64,000 nt of DNA from UTCHB3 sp964431385 (lineage in GTDB: Bacteria; Bacteroidota; Ignavibacteria; Ignavibacteriales; Ignavibacteriaceae). The translations under genes and the position numbers were made by a program. This document shows positions 37,401-45,231 of this stretch, one piece after another. The notes under the pieces were generated by a model, which was given only the letters and a program-made list of their open reading frames with translations, made no database searches and had not been told where the DNA came from. Where the stretch lies: assembly GCA_964431385.1 (NCBI GenBank), contig CAYSJM010000008.1:24320-88319 (forward strand). The letters run 5' to 3'. How positions within the stretch are numbered: the first letter of the stretch is position 1; every line of letters starts with the position of its first letter.

Positions 37401-37868
37401 AAAAACGGCGACTGGAACAAGATCGGATTTGTTGAGGGATCTGGTTCTTCAAACTCACCGAAGTATTACTCGTTTGAGGATAAGAAACTTTCTTCAGGTA
37501 AACATTCGTACAGACTGAAACAATTGGATAACGACGGTACCACATCATACAGCGATGAGGTTGAAGTGACGATAGATGTACCAACAGAGTTTGCTATGAG
37601 CCAGAACTATCCTAATCCGTTTAATCCTTCCACAAAGGTTGATTACCAATTGGCAATGGATGCAAAGGTAACAATCGAACTCTACAGCATCACGGGTGAG
37701 AAAGTAGTAACACTTCTTTCACAGGAACTTGAAGCAGGTTATTATTCGATGATGATAGATTCATACACGCACAACATGGCATCAGGTATCTACATCTATA
37801 GAATGATCGCAACAGACGCACTCGGAAAGAGTTTCGTATCAACCAAAAAACTTTCATTAATAAAGTAG
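34422..37868 (+). CDS. Second giant T9SS-secreted beta-helix protein (1148 aa)
   Basis: It starts with a canonical signal peptide (KKIVTSLFIVTLLAF, cleavage after LNA). The frame remains open to an ATG at 34335 that has a better GAGAG ribosome-binding site but would add 29 polar residues; I prefer 34422. Domains: an opening beta-sandwich (NIGFTFNYNGTAFTQF, related to the same region of the 2522-aa protein), a beta-helix region with NN/ITG turns (about 260-830), a beta-sandwich near 850-950 and the sorting domain with NYPNPFNPSTK. The last ~200 residues are identical to those of the upstream giant protein. A surface adhesin or binding role is likely; no catalytic residues are seen. Confidence 0.86.
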   Translation: MKKIVTSLFIVTLLAFTLNAQNQYSASTSTDTYTALVGGSVFTWTETTANDEGYTSATNIGFTFNYNGTAFTQFQASTNGFIRLGTGLAAATPADALAGLLRSIIAPLWDDLAVNSTASDITYQLSGVSPNQVLTIEWKNMKWTKTATLLSEFQVKLYEVDNHIEFIYGALNPNASASASIGLSDNTSITTTGSATGKFLSLNVGGIATARKYHQSMGYAFNGITAAPDANTLITFTRVATPTPISGNTYTIGGSSPTYNTLSEAAMALNLNGINGAIVLDVRSGTYDDIFHLIEVTGTSATNTITIKKESGIVTISPSNGSQSTTAPGASAGDAIFRLDGTDYVTVDGMNFTQNANNTSAAKKFNMGILVANSVLNSVPMSGSQNNIFKNISIDLGSGSLTAGLIGIRFGTAGTATGITFDKTNSFNTIQDVNITGFHANGIKMFGHSSAMPDSGNVITAVVGRNTLGNVTGSIGSDIRIIELDCESSVTIEKTDIVSVSNSAATTNSIYGIVTNLAGNTSLNRGKFIIRDNTITGINNGGSGVTTGLAGGMSLGATNNGTEYEIYRNKIDNIFSNASTTGRSTGVLINGATLTNLIVKFYNNMISDIRAPRCTSGPAVRGVDLQNGGGNGVFSIYNNSVYLNDATPPTATNHQSASMYIANMATGTVDFRNNILVNTMSTNGIGRAVGLYASSNANLLRLASTTNNNLYFIGTGGSTRGVSTDVANIYQTIATHKAAIASGGLGGPRDVNSISVDATGAFVSTSDLHINTTNWILNGQGAPTTLVTSDFDGNLRSTSLVNGPVDIGADEYTPSGNAITIVTGTIGDGSTSIFTGVDGKVTGEITWHLGTGTLPSAIELNYTPGEQVSSTTYPSINRTYTINATGGSAGWDADVKLYYNWSTELRGFVESGMRINRFESPSWVVLANSIDATNHFGQTNVTGFSVFTFGENDNPLPVELVNFTGKAKSRNVNLNWETKTETDNSGFEVERKDKNGDWNKIGFVEGSGSSNSPKYYSFEDKKLSSGKHSYRLKQLDNDGTTSYSDEVEVTIDVPTEFAMSQNYPNPFNPSTKVDYQLAMDAKVTIELYSITGEKVVTLLSQELEAGYYSMMIDSYTHNMASGIYIYRMIATDALGKSFVSTKKLSLIK

Positions 37869-38160
37869 AGAGCAGGAGAAAAAATGCACAACGAACATTT
37901 GTATAAGTGGTCTGTAAAAAGCGGTGACTACCACCGCCAAAATGGAGATTATGATAAACTTTACCACAAAGGAAAAAAGCGTGAAAAAATGATGCGTTTC
38001 CTTATGTGGACGGGGGCAGCTCTGGTTACCTGGATGCTATTCCTAAAAGTTCTCGCATACGCTGCAAGCAAGTAGAGTTACAGTGACCAAGTAAATCTTT
38101 GATTTACTCTAAAAGAAAAAAACCTAACCAGTTGAGTCCGCCATTCGTAAGAGTGGCGGG
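37268..38160. repeat. 893-bp identical direct repeat, copy 2
   Basis: This is the partner of 33321-34213. The left edge falls in the codons for GENDNPLPVELV; the right edge is the last base of the terminator stem, after which copy 2 has nine T and copy 1 has unrelated sequence. The intact U-tract suggests copy 2 is the original arrangement. Confidence 0.9.
37884..38075 (+). CDS. 63-aa single-pass membrane protein, copy 2
   Basis: Identical in sequence, ribosome-binding site and spacing to the ORF at 33937-34128. It is the last gene before a strong terminator and the cobalamin riboswitch. Conservation of an exact second copy with its translation signals supports it being a real gene, although the whole block is so recently duplicated that selection cannot be inferred from identity alone. 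Confidence 0.75.
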   Translation: MHNEHLYKWSVKSGDYHRQNGDYDKLYHKGKKREKMMRFLMWTGAALVTWMLFLKVLAYAASK

Positions 38161-38169
38161 TTTTTTTTT
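38138..38169 (+). terminator. Rho-independent terminator after giant T9SS operon
   Basis: A 9-bp stem CCGCCATTC/GAGTGGCGG (one wobble pair) with a GTAA loop, followed by G and nine T (38161-38169). It ends the operon that carries the giant proteins. Confidence 0.9.
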
Positions 38170-38175
38170 GAATTT

Positions 38176-38194
38176 CGGAGCTTCGAAAGCTCCG
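38176..38194. other. 8-bp perfect hairpin just after the terminator
   Basis: CGGAGCTT-CGA-AAGCTCCG forms a tight stem with a 3-base loop, 7 bases after the terminator U-run. No U-tract follows. It could be a remnant repeat or a protein site; it is not needed for termination. Confidence 0.4.
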
Positions 38195-38220
38195 AGGTTC
38201 TGAAGTTCTCATGGTTCTTA

Positions 38221-38250
38221 TTGTTTTTTGTTGGAAAGTTTGTACATTTG
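38221..38250 (+). promoter_or_regulatory. Bacteroidota-type promoter for the cobalamin locus
   Basis: TTG at 38221-38223, 19 bases, then TACATTTG at 38243-38250, an exact TAnnTTTG box. Transcription would begin around 38257, about 12 bases before the riboswitch closing stem. Confidence 0.5.
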
Positions 38251-38268
38251 TGAAGTTCTTAAAAACAA

Positions 38269-38432
38269 TTTACGGTGTTCTGCAGGGAGCAGAAAGAATA
38301 GGGAAGCCGGTGAGAATCCGGCGCTGTCGCGCAACTGTGTGAGGATATAGCATTTCCAGTTTGCCATATAAGCCACCATGATATATTGGGAAGGCTTGGC
38401 AATTTACCTCGAGCCAGGAGACCTGCCGTAAA
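38269..38432 (+). promoter_or_regulatory. Cobalamin (AdoCbl-type) riboswitch
   Basis: The P1 stem pairs TTTACGG (38269-38275) with CCGTAAA (38426-38432). Inside are the classical conserved stretches: AATAGGGAAGCCGGTG, the GCTGTCGCGCAACTGT B12-box region, and GAGCCAGGAGACCTGCC. An imperfect hairpin at about 38438-38469 and a perfect 7-bp one (CTGTATA...TATACAG, 38476-38493) follow, without a U-tract, so the switch may act on translation or by a U-poor terminator. It controls the BtuB-like receptor, and by extension the propeller lipoprotein, so that uptake is shut off when the corrinoid is plentiful. Confidence 0.95.
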
Positions 38433-38548
38433 TAAACAGGTAACAACCTTCGCGTAAAAGGTCGTTATTGGTATGCTGTATAGCTATATACAGTTATGGC
38501 TCCTGCTTATTTACACTTCTTGAATCTCCCCGTTCCACCCCCAAAAAC

Positions 38549-40693
38549 ATGAAATTCATTTTATTCTTTTTTCTTTTTGCGAATATTTTATTTGCACAAA
38601 CCTCACTTTTTGTGGTTGATTCTGCATCCGGGACTCCGGTACTGGGTGCCGTTGTGGACAATGGCATAAGCAGAAGTGTAACAGGTGAAAATGGAATTTG
38701 TGACATTTCTTCGTTTGACCCCGCCCGTGTGATTACTATAACTCATGTGGCATATCATAATTACACTCTTAAAATTTCTTCGAACGATAAATCTATTATC
38801 GTAAAACTTGTCGCTTCTCCCTCTGAGAAGGATGAGGTGGTGATAAGTGGTGAGGGGGATAAAAGTGGCGGGTTCTCAAAGAAAATTGAGAATATTAATG
38901 AGGATGGGGAGGGATACCGGACACTTGCTGACATAATCAGCAGGAATTTTGGCTTATTTGTGAAAGACTATGGTGGTTCGGGTTCGCTGAAACAGATATC
39001 TTTTCGAGGGATGAGTCCGGAAAACAGTCTTGTATTGTTCAATGGTGTGCGGGTAAACGATATAAGAACAGGCGGTTTTGATCTTTCGGGGATTTTCCCG
39101 GGTGAATTGAGGACGGCAGAATTTTCGACCTCGGCTGCTGCAGATGGAGAAATTTCAGCAGGAGGGGTTTTAAAAATTGATACCCGTGGCAGAAATGATT
39201 ATTCATTTATGGCAACTGAAAAGATGGATGATGCAGGGATGGTCTCAATTTCAGGGAGTGGAAATTATAGTTCCGGAAATTTTTATGGGGGAATTGCGGC
39301 GGAGAGGATGTGGTCACCAAACAGATTTGATTACGAGTTCGATGGTGCAAAACTTCAAAGGGAGAATGCCCACTTCAACAGGTCGTTTGCCTCTTTATCG
39401 CTTGGTTACATTTCCAAAGATTTTGTTGTCGATTTTTATGCAAACTACGGATTTTATAAAGCGGGTGTTCCTGGATTTGTAGTCTCAAATAATGCCTCTT
39501 CTTCGGGAGCAACGAACACAACCGAGGGTACGCTTAATATTTTAAGATTTGCCACCTCATTCAACGAAAAATCGGGGATTGAATCATCAATCGGCTACAG
39601 CAACCAGTTGTTAAATTTTGATGATCCAAACAGGGCATATTACAAAGAGAATGGTGCCGATATTTCGACCCTGAACAACATCTCTTTTAATTTGCGGGGG
39701 TATCTAAAGGGTGATAATGCAACTATTTCAGGGGGATACGGTCTTGAAACGGGCACACTTTCCGATATTAAAACGATACTCTCAAATTACCGAAAAGACT
39801 CGTTTGTTAAAAGAAGAGTTCACAGAGTGCTTGCCAAAGTTGATTGGGAACCCCGGATTTTGCCGGCTCTTTTCTCAAATATTTTCATCACGGGGGGCAT
39901 AAACGGTGAATTCTTTTTCCAGGAGGGGATTGGGGAAAGGGATGAAAACGGAACTTCCTGGAACGGTGGAATCGCCTTTGTACCCGCCGGATTTGAGCAT
40001 CTTTTGTTGAAAGCAAACTGGTTTGGAACAACGAGGATCCCGACCTACAACGAATATTATTACTCGGCATTAGTCTCAACAAACAGCCTAAATCCTGAAA
40101 AAACAAAAGGTTTTGAAGCGGGCATTGAAATCAAAGGAATTTTTCCGTTCGTGAAGAGTTTTTCAGCTGTATGGTTCACACTTGAGACTTGGGATAAAAT
40201 TATTTGGGTTCCTTCGATAATCACGCTACAAATTCCGAGGAATATTTCGAAAGTCAGCAGCGAGGGGGTTGATTTATCGCTTTCACTTTCGTTTTTTAAT
40301 AACGCCTTGGAGGCTGATTTTGGATTTTCATACCTCTCGGCTCAAAATATTTCAAGTTTTGGAAGTGGTGATAAAAGCGACAGAAAGCAGCTTGTTTACA
40401 CCCCAAAAGAGCGTTTTATTAATTCTGTATCATGGACTTCTGATCACTTTAAAGTTATTCTCGATCACCGTTTTGTTGGGAAATCATTCTTCACTACGGA
40501 TAACGATCCATATTTTCTGATCCAAAGTCATTCAGTTTTTGACCTTCATTTAGCCACATTTTTTAATTTATTTGCTGCCCGGCAGTCATTTGGTATCTCA
40601 ATTTACAATCTTTTTAACGAAAATTACAAATTAATTCAATCGTACCCGATGCCACTTCGGTCGGTAATTTTTTCACTCACAACAAAAATATAG
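38549..40693 (+). CDS. btuB: TonB-dependent cobalamin receptor, BtuB-like
   Basis: The 714-residue product begins with a signal peptide (KFILFFFLFANILFAQ; the ATG at 38549 was preferred to an upstream TTG in the riboswitch leader) and a carboxypeptidase-like beta-sandwich (about 20-100). The plug domain follows (about 105-220, with the SFRGMSPENSLVLFNGVRVND signature), then a 22-strand-type barrel ending in the TonB-receptor C-terminal pattern. The riboswitch directly upstream and the propeller lipoprotein directly downstream make corrinoid the likely substrate. The symbol reflects that context; sequence alone gives only TonB-receptor family. Confidence 0.85.
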   Translation: MKFILFFFLFANILFAQTSLFVVDSASGTPVLGAVVDNGISRSVTGENGICDISSFDPARVITITHVAYHNYTLKISSNDKSIIVKLVASPSEKDEVVISGEGDKSGGFSKKIENINEDGEGYRTLADIISRNFGLFVKDYGGSGSLKQISFRGMSPENSLVLFNGVRVNDIRTGGFDLSGIFPGELRTAEFSTSAAADGEISAGGVLKIDTRGRNDYSFMATEKMDDAGMVSISGSGNYSSGNFYGGIAAERMWSPNRFDYEFDGAKLQRENAHFNRSFASLSLGYISKDFVVDFYANYGFYKAGVPGFVVSNNASSSGATNTTEGTLNILRFATSFNEKSGIESSIGYSNQLLNFDDPNRAYYKENGADISTLNNISFNLRGYLKGDNATISGGYGLETGTLSDIKTILSNYRKDSFVKRRVHRVLAKVDWEPRILPALFSNIFITGGINGEFFFQEGIGERDENGTSWNGGIAFVPAGFEHLLLKANWFGTTRIPTYNEYYYSALVSTNSLNPEKTKGFEAGIEIKGIFPFVKSFSAVWFTLETWDKIIWVPSIITLQIPRNISKVSSEGVDLSLSLSFFNNALEADFGFSYLSAQNISSFGSGDKSDRKQLVYTPKERFINSVSWTSDHFKVILDHRFVGKSFFTTDNDPYFLIQSHSVFDLHLATFFNLFAARQSFGISIYNLFNENYKLIQSYPMPLRSVIFSLTTKI

Positions 40694-40699
40694 GAATTC

Positions 40700-41767
40700 A
40701 TGAAAAGAAAATTTTTACTCCCAGTCTTTGGTTTGCTTGCACTTCTATTTGCAGGATGCAGCGACACATCCACCAATCCCTTAGTACCAGTAGAGCAGGT
40801 GAACAAGGGTGTTTATGTGTTAAACGAGGGGCTTTACAGCCAGAACAATTCATCGTTATCGTTTTATGAACTGACATCAAAAAAGGTTTTTAACAATGTT
40901 TTTCAGATAGCTAATGTTGGAAAACCGCTCGGTGACACCGGAAATGAATTGGTAATCAGTGGAAAAACAGGATTCATTTCCGTGAATGTTTCGAACAAAA
41001 TCGAAATAATTGATGTTAATACTTTTAGATCGAAGGGGAGCCTCGATCTTGGAGCTTTTGCGGGTCCTCGTCGGATTTATGCAAAAGACTCGGTGACAGC
41101 TTACATTACAGCTTTTTCGGGTAAAGTATATAAAATAAATGCTCAATCTCTCACGATAGAAAAAGAAATAACCGTCGGAAGTTTCCCCGAAGGGATTTTG
41201 GAACACAACGGAAAACTCCTCGTGACCAATTCGGGACTTGGTGGAGGAAACACCGTTTCGGTGATAGATTTAGCGACGGATGCTGTGGTAAAAACGATAA
41301 AAGTCGGCACAAATCCGATCAACCTCGTGAAAGACAACAGCAATTTTATTTATGTAGTTTGCAAGGGCAGATACGATTCAAGTGATATAGGTGGTGCACT
41401 TTATAAGATTGAACCATCCGGTTTTGAAGTTACCGATTCACTTGTTATCACACAAAACCCCGAAGATGCGGTTGTAACCCCGGAAAACATCCTCTTTCTG
41501 ACAAATAATCTTGGTGTTTTGAAGATAGATTTGAACAATTTGTCCGGAGGGTCATCTCTCTTGATCGATGGAATGAGAGTGAACAATATCTATGGTTTTA
41601 TCTATTCACTGAGTTATGATCCCGTTGACAGGCTTTTGTATCTTGGAAATCCAAAGGATTTCACACAAAATGGTGAAGTGGCAGTATTTGATCCTGAAGG
41701 GAATGAGATTCACAGGTTCGAAGTGGGGCTCAACCCGGGTTGTATCACTATAATTAATTACAGATAA
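40700..41767 (+). CDS. Beta-propeller surface lipoprotein, BtuG-like
   Basis: A lipoprotein of 355 residues: lipobox LLFAGC (Cys20) followed by YncE-type beta-propeller blades, recognisable by repeated KIEIIDVNTF, VSVIDLATDAVVKTIKVG and FPEGILEHNGKLLVTN strands. BtuG, the cobalamin-capturing surface lipoprotein known from Bacteroides, has this fold and sits next to BtuB. Here the gene begins 6 bp after the receptor gene under the same riboswitch, with an AGGA ribosome-binding site. The role as the high-affinity corrinoid binder over the receptor is inferred from that context; the fold is well supported. Confidence 0.8.
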   Translation: MKRKFLLPVFGLLALLFAGCSDTSTNPLVPVEQVNKGVYVLNEGLYSQNNSSLSFYELTSKKVFNNVFQIANVGKPLGDTGNELVISGKTGFISVNVSNKIEIIDVNTFRSKGSLDLGAFAGPRRIYAKDSVTAYITAFSGKVYKINAQSLTIEKEITVGSFPEGILEHNGKLLVTNSGLGGGNTVSVIDLATDAVVKTIKVGTNPINLVKDNSNFIYVVCKGRYDSSDIGGALYKIEPSGFEVTDSLVITQNPEDAVVTPENILFLTNNLGVLKIDLNNLSGGSSLLIDGMRVNNIYGFIYSLSYDPVDRLLYLGNPKDFTQNGEVAVFDPEGNEIHRFEVGLNPGCITIINYR

Positions 41768-41852
41768 TTTGAATTAAGTTTTATTTTTAGAGTAAATTAG
41801 TTTAAATTACATCTTTACGATAAAAGAATTTATTGAGATAGCGGAGAAGAAA

Positions 41853-42374
41853 ATGAAAATTGAAAACAAAAACAAATTGATTTTGGCAGTAGTAATGGTT
41901 GCAATGGCTGCAGCCATGAGAGTTGTTCCACACTGGCCAAACTTTACCCCGATAGCTGCAATGGCATTATTTGGCGGTGCATATTTAAGTGATAAAAAAC
42001 TGTCGTTTGCAATTCCATTCGCGGCTATGTTTTTATCAGATATTATTCTTGGATTCCACACTACAATGTGGGCAGTTTATATAAGTTTTGCTGCTATCGT
42101 TGGAATTGGCTTCCTGTTGCGTGAGAAAAATTCGGTTGTTAAAACAGCAGGTGCAGCTCTTGCATCAAGCGTTCTTTTCTTCGTTGTTACCAATTTTGCA
42201 GTTTGGGCAGCCGGCGGATATTATTCGATGGATTTAGCCGGACTTGTTCAGTGTTATACCGCTGCCATTCCGTTCTTCCAATACAACGCCATTGGTGATC
42301 TTTTCTACACAGGCGTAATGTTCGGAGCATTTGAACTAGCAAAGGCAAAGGTTCCCGCTTTTTCAGAAGCTTAA
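41853..42374 (+). CDS. Integral membrane protein, DUF6580-like
   Basis: This 173-residue protein has about five hydrophobic segments and a conserved-looking opening RVVPHWPNFTPIAAMALFGGAYL that I associate with the DUF6580 family. A GGAGAAG ribosome-binding site precedes the ATG. It follows the cobalamin-uptake genes after 85 bp, in the same direction, and a terminator closes the unit at 42400. An inner-membrane step of corrinoid uptake is a tempting role, but it may have its own promoter; the function is unproven. The family name is from memory of the motif. Confidence 0.6.
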   Translation: MKIENKNKLILAVVMVAMAAAMRVVPHWPNFTPIAAMALFGGAYLSDKKLSFAIPFAAMFLSDIILGFHTTMWAVYISFAAIVGIGFLLREKNSVVKTAGAALASSVLFFVVTNFAVWAAGGYYSMDLAGLVQCYTAAIPFFQYNAIGDLFYTGVMFGAFELAKAKVPAFSEA

Positions 42375-42399
42375 AAACAAATCGATATTATAAAAAAAA

Positions 42400-42433
42400 G
42401 GCTGTCTCTGTGAAGGGGCAGCCTTTTTTTTTT
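42400..42433. terminator. Bidirectional Rho-independent terminator
   Basis: Stem GGCTGTCTC/GGGGCAGCC (9 bp, two wobble pairs), with T10 on the right and A-rich sequence on the left, so it can stop transcripts of both the cobalamin locus and the converging Mla operon. Behind it lie short direct repeats of ATAATCCA-type units (42434-42480). Confidence 0.85.
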
Positions 42434-42491
42434 AATGCAATAATACAGTAATGCAATAATCCAATAATCCAATAATTTAACTAATCAGTCA

Positions 42492-43556
42492 TTATTTCTT
42501 AGCTGAATTTGTTTTCTTTTCGAGGTCTTTCAGGGTTTTGATTCTATCGTCGAGGTCTTTGATTTTTTTGTTGATCTGTTCGATGTAGTCTTCGAGTTTT
42601 ACTTCGTAGCCTGATTTGTCGTAGTAGCCTCTTTCTTCGAAGTATGATGAGAAGAGCCAGTTGCGTTTTAGGGCTTCCATGTTTTCAGCAAATCTGCCGG
42701 CACCAACTCTTACTTCTTTTGTAATTCCGACAAGCTCCGAGAGCATTGTTTTTACGGACACATCAACATCACTTCCATCGGTTACAAGTTTGCCGACTAT
42801 TCCTTTTCCTGCTCTGACATCTTTCACTACACCATCAACATGTGCCATGAGAGTATCCATGGTAAACATAACCCTGTCAGCGTTTTTCACAACAGAATTG
42901 ATGTTTTTGCCAAGTTCGCTCACGATTGATGCGAGGGTGTCATATTTTGAAACTGCTTCTTCGAGTCCGCGGTTAGCGGTCAGGAGGATTCTGTTGGTGT
43001 TTTCGTAGAGGCGGTCATCGTTGATCAGTTTACCCATTGTTCCTTCACCCGAATTGACCTTGGATACAATTCCTGCGAGGTCTGCACTCATCGATTTTGT
43101 TGATCCGAGAATTTCGGTAATCTCGCTGAGAATAGCACCGAGTCCAAGCGGATTCATTCCGACTATAGTTCCACCGTCTTCTACCGCGGGTTGATCGGCG
43201 GTACCTTTTTGGAGGTTGATCACTTTATTTCCGACGAGACCTTCCGTTTCTACATAGGCTTCAGTATTTTTTCGAATAAACCTTTGAACATCCTTTTCAA
43301 GGTCCATAAGAACCAGTACCTTGCCTGAAGTGTCGGGGGCTAAAAAGATATCAGCTACAGCACCGACATTTATACCGGACATACGGACGGGAGCACCTTT
43401 TCTTAGTCCTTCAATATTCGTAAAATAGGCTTTCACTTTAAATGTGGAAGTAAAAAGTGATTGTTTACTCCCTACATAAAAGATACCTATTAAGAACAGG
43501 ATCATTCCAATTGATACAAAAATTCCGAGTCGTAAAAATTTGTGTGGCTCAGCCAT
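42492..43556 (-). CDS. MlaD/MCE-domain protein (system 2)
   Basis: The 354-residue protein has an N-terminal membrane anchor (about 10-29), an MCE domain (about 35-120, with FTNIEGLRKGAPVRMSGINVGAV as the recognisable core) and a long C-terminal coiled coil ending in a Lys/Asp-rich tail. It is the last gene of the operon; its ATG overlaps the stop of the ATPase gene by 8 bp. This version is closer to the family standard than the copy at 18761. It should form the periplasmic ring that carries phospholipid between membranes. Confidence 0.92.
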   Translation of the reverse strand: MAEPHKFLRLGIFVSIGMILFLIGIFYVGSKQSLFTSTFKVKAYFTNIEGLRKGAPVRMSGINVGAVADIFLAPDTSGKVLVLMDLEKDVQRFIRKNTEAYVETEGLVGNKVINLQKGTADQPAVEDGGTIVGMNPLGLGAILSEITEILGSTKSMSADLAGIVSKVNSGEGTMGKLINDDRLYENTNRILLTANRGLEEAVSKYDTLASIVSELGKNINSVVKNADRVMFTMDTLMAHVDGVVKDVRAGKGIVGKLVTDGSDVDVSVKTMLSELVGITKEVRVGAGRFAENMEALKRNWLFSSYFEERGYYDKSGYEVKLEDYIEQINKKIKDLDDRIKTLKDLEKKTNSAKK

Positions 43557-44304
43557 AATTATCCTCTAAATATTCGGGGCTAAAAAAGTTTTTCAGGAAG
43601 GGATCTTCAAGCGTTGTAAGTGTAGCCAGATCACCTTCAAACAGGATGATTCCATCGTTGAGCACAATTGCACGATCTGCTATTATCTGAGCACAGATAA
43701 GATCGTGGGTTACTGCAATAGATGTCATTTTAAGTTCTTGTTGGAGATCGCGAATCAGTTTGCTGATCTCTTTCGTTGTTATCGGGTCGAGACCTGTTGT
43801 TGGTTCATCATAAAGCATAAGCATCGGTTCGGTGATTATCGAACGGGCGAGACCGACTCTTTTTCTCATACCACCGGAGAGTTCGCTCGGCATTTTATCA
43901 ATTGCATGTGCAAGGGAGACCATATCCAAAGCCCGTTCAACCTTGTGAGTTACTTCTTTATGAGTAAAGTTAAAATTTCTAATAAGAGGGAAAGCCAAAT
44001 TTTCCCTTACTGACATCGAGTCATATAATGCTGCTGACTGAAAAAGGAATCCGATATTCTTCCGCAGTTCATTCATCTCTTTTAACGGAATATTTAGCAC
44101 ATCAATTCCATTAATGGTTATACTTCCTTTATCAGGGATTAACAAACCGACCATACACTTGAGCAGCACGCTTTTTCCGGTGCCCGATTTGCCAAATATA
44201 ACAAGATTTTGAGTTTCTGTTACATCGAGGGATACACCTCCGAGAACAGTCTGCTCACCAAAACTTTTGTAAAGATCTTTAATTTCTACTAATTTACGGG
44301 CCAT
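43549..44304 (-). CDS. MlaF-family ABC ATPase (system 2, intact)
   Basis: 251 residues with all ABC motifs present: Walker A GKSGTGKS (near residue 36), Q-loop FLFQ, signature LSGGMRKRVGLAR, Walker B LMLYDEPTTGLDP and H-loop VTHD. It powers phospholipid transport by the MlaE-type permease encoded just upstream, overlapping it by 16 bp. ATG 44304 is the probable start; a GTG at 44310 is in frame two codons earlier. It contrasts with the motif-less homologue at 19824, and could in principle power both systems. Confidence 0.94.
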   Translation of the reverse strand: MARKLVEIKDLYKSFGEQTVLGGVSLDVTETQNLVIFGKSGTGKSVLLKCMVGLLIPDKGSITINGIDVLNIPLKEMNELRKNIGFLFQSAALYDSMSVRENLAFPLIRNFNFTHKEVTHKVERALDMVSLAHAIDKMPSELSGGMRKRVGLARSIITEPMLMLYDEPTTGLDPITTKEISKLIRDLQQELKMTSIAVTHDLICAQIIADRAIVLNDGIILFEGDLATLTTLEDPFLKNFFSPEYLEDNYG

Positions 44305-45071
44305 AACCACAACGCAACTTGAACAAGGATCATATCAAAAATAAGAATGAGCAACGAAGAATAAACTACCGAAGTGGTGGAAGCTTTGCCAACACCCTCG
44401 GTTCCTTTGTCTGCGGTATAACCAAGAAAAGAGCCGGTGATTCCAACAATAAATCCAAAAACCACTGTTTTTCCGATTCCCGGAATAATATCGCCAAACT
44501 TAACAACTTCAATCACTTGTGACATATACAGATCATAAGATGTGTTCATCGAGATAAATGAAGCGAAAAACCCACCGCCAATAGCGAGGAAATCGACATA
44601 TACCGTGAGTATTGGGAGTATCAGGGTGGTGGCTATAACCCTTGTAACCACCAGGAAGCGGAACGGATCGATAGCCGACACTTCCATAGCGTCTATCTGT
44701 TCTGTTACGCGCATCGAGCCAAGTTCGGCACCAATTCCACTGGAAACTCTTCCGGCAAAAATTAAAGCTGTTAAAACGGGCCCCAATTCCCTTATTACAG
44801 AGAGGGTAACCATGTAGGGGAGGAATGCTTCAGCCCCAAACTTTATCATAATTGGTAGTGATTGCAGGGTGAGTACCACACCTATGATTACGCCGGTCAC
44901 GCTGACGATTGGGAAAGTTTTAACACCGAGTTCATACATGTGTTTGGCAACTTCGGTGAATTCGTACGGTGGTTTAAGGACATTCATGAAGAATCTGTGC
45001 GTAAAAAGCGACAGAGCACCAATAATGTCGAAAAACTTTCGTAGTTGTTCAAATGATGAATCGCGTGCCAA
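44289..45071 (-). CDS. MlaE-family lipid-transport permease (system 2)
   Basis: 260 residues with the MlaE features: an amphipathic N-terminus, the LIFAGRVSSGIGAELGSMRVTEQIDAMEV segment (the coupling region conserved throughout the family), and five to six transmembrane helices. It heads the minus-strand operon; the start region faces a divergent promoter area shared with the SpoIIE-type phosphatase gene. Confidence 0.94.
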   Translation of the reverse strand: MARDSSFEQLRKFFDIIGALSLFTHRFFMNVLKPPYEFTEVAKHMYELGVKTFPIVSVTGVIIGVVLTLQSLPIMIKFGAEAFLPYMVTLSVIRELGPVLTALIFAGRVSSGIGAELGSMRVTEQIDAMEVSAIDPFRFLVVTRVIATTLILPILTVYVDFLAIGGGFFASFISMNTSYDLYMSQVIEVVKFGDIIPGIGKTVVFGFIVGITGSFLGYTADKGTEGVGKASTTSVVYSSLLILIFDMILVQVALWLWPVN

Positions 45072-45194
45072 ACTGTATCCAATTAGTGAAAATATGACAA
45101 AATCAACTTATAATTTAACAATTTTTTCGCTAAAGAATTAATTTTTCGTGATGGAATTCTCAAAAATAAAGCACAATTAACTATATTTATGTGG

Positions 45195-45207
45195 GGGGAA
45201 TTTCCCC
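45195..45207. promoter_or_regulatory. 13-bp palindrome in divergent intergenic region
   Basis: GGGGAATTTCCCC lies 25 bases before the phosphatase start and about 125 bases from the start of mlaE. It is a candidate operator or leader hairpin. A TATATTTA box just before it (about 45183-45190) could be the -7 element. Confidence 0.35.
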
Positions 45208-45231
45208 TTTTACCAAATAAGATAAACCAAA

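Noticed and set aside
33321..38160. Composite transposon or insertion sequence
   Set aside because: The repeats are direct and contain coding sequence for a sorting domain and a small protein; no transposase or terminal inverted repeats were seen.
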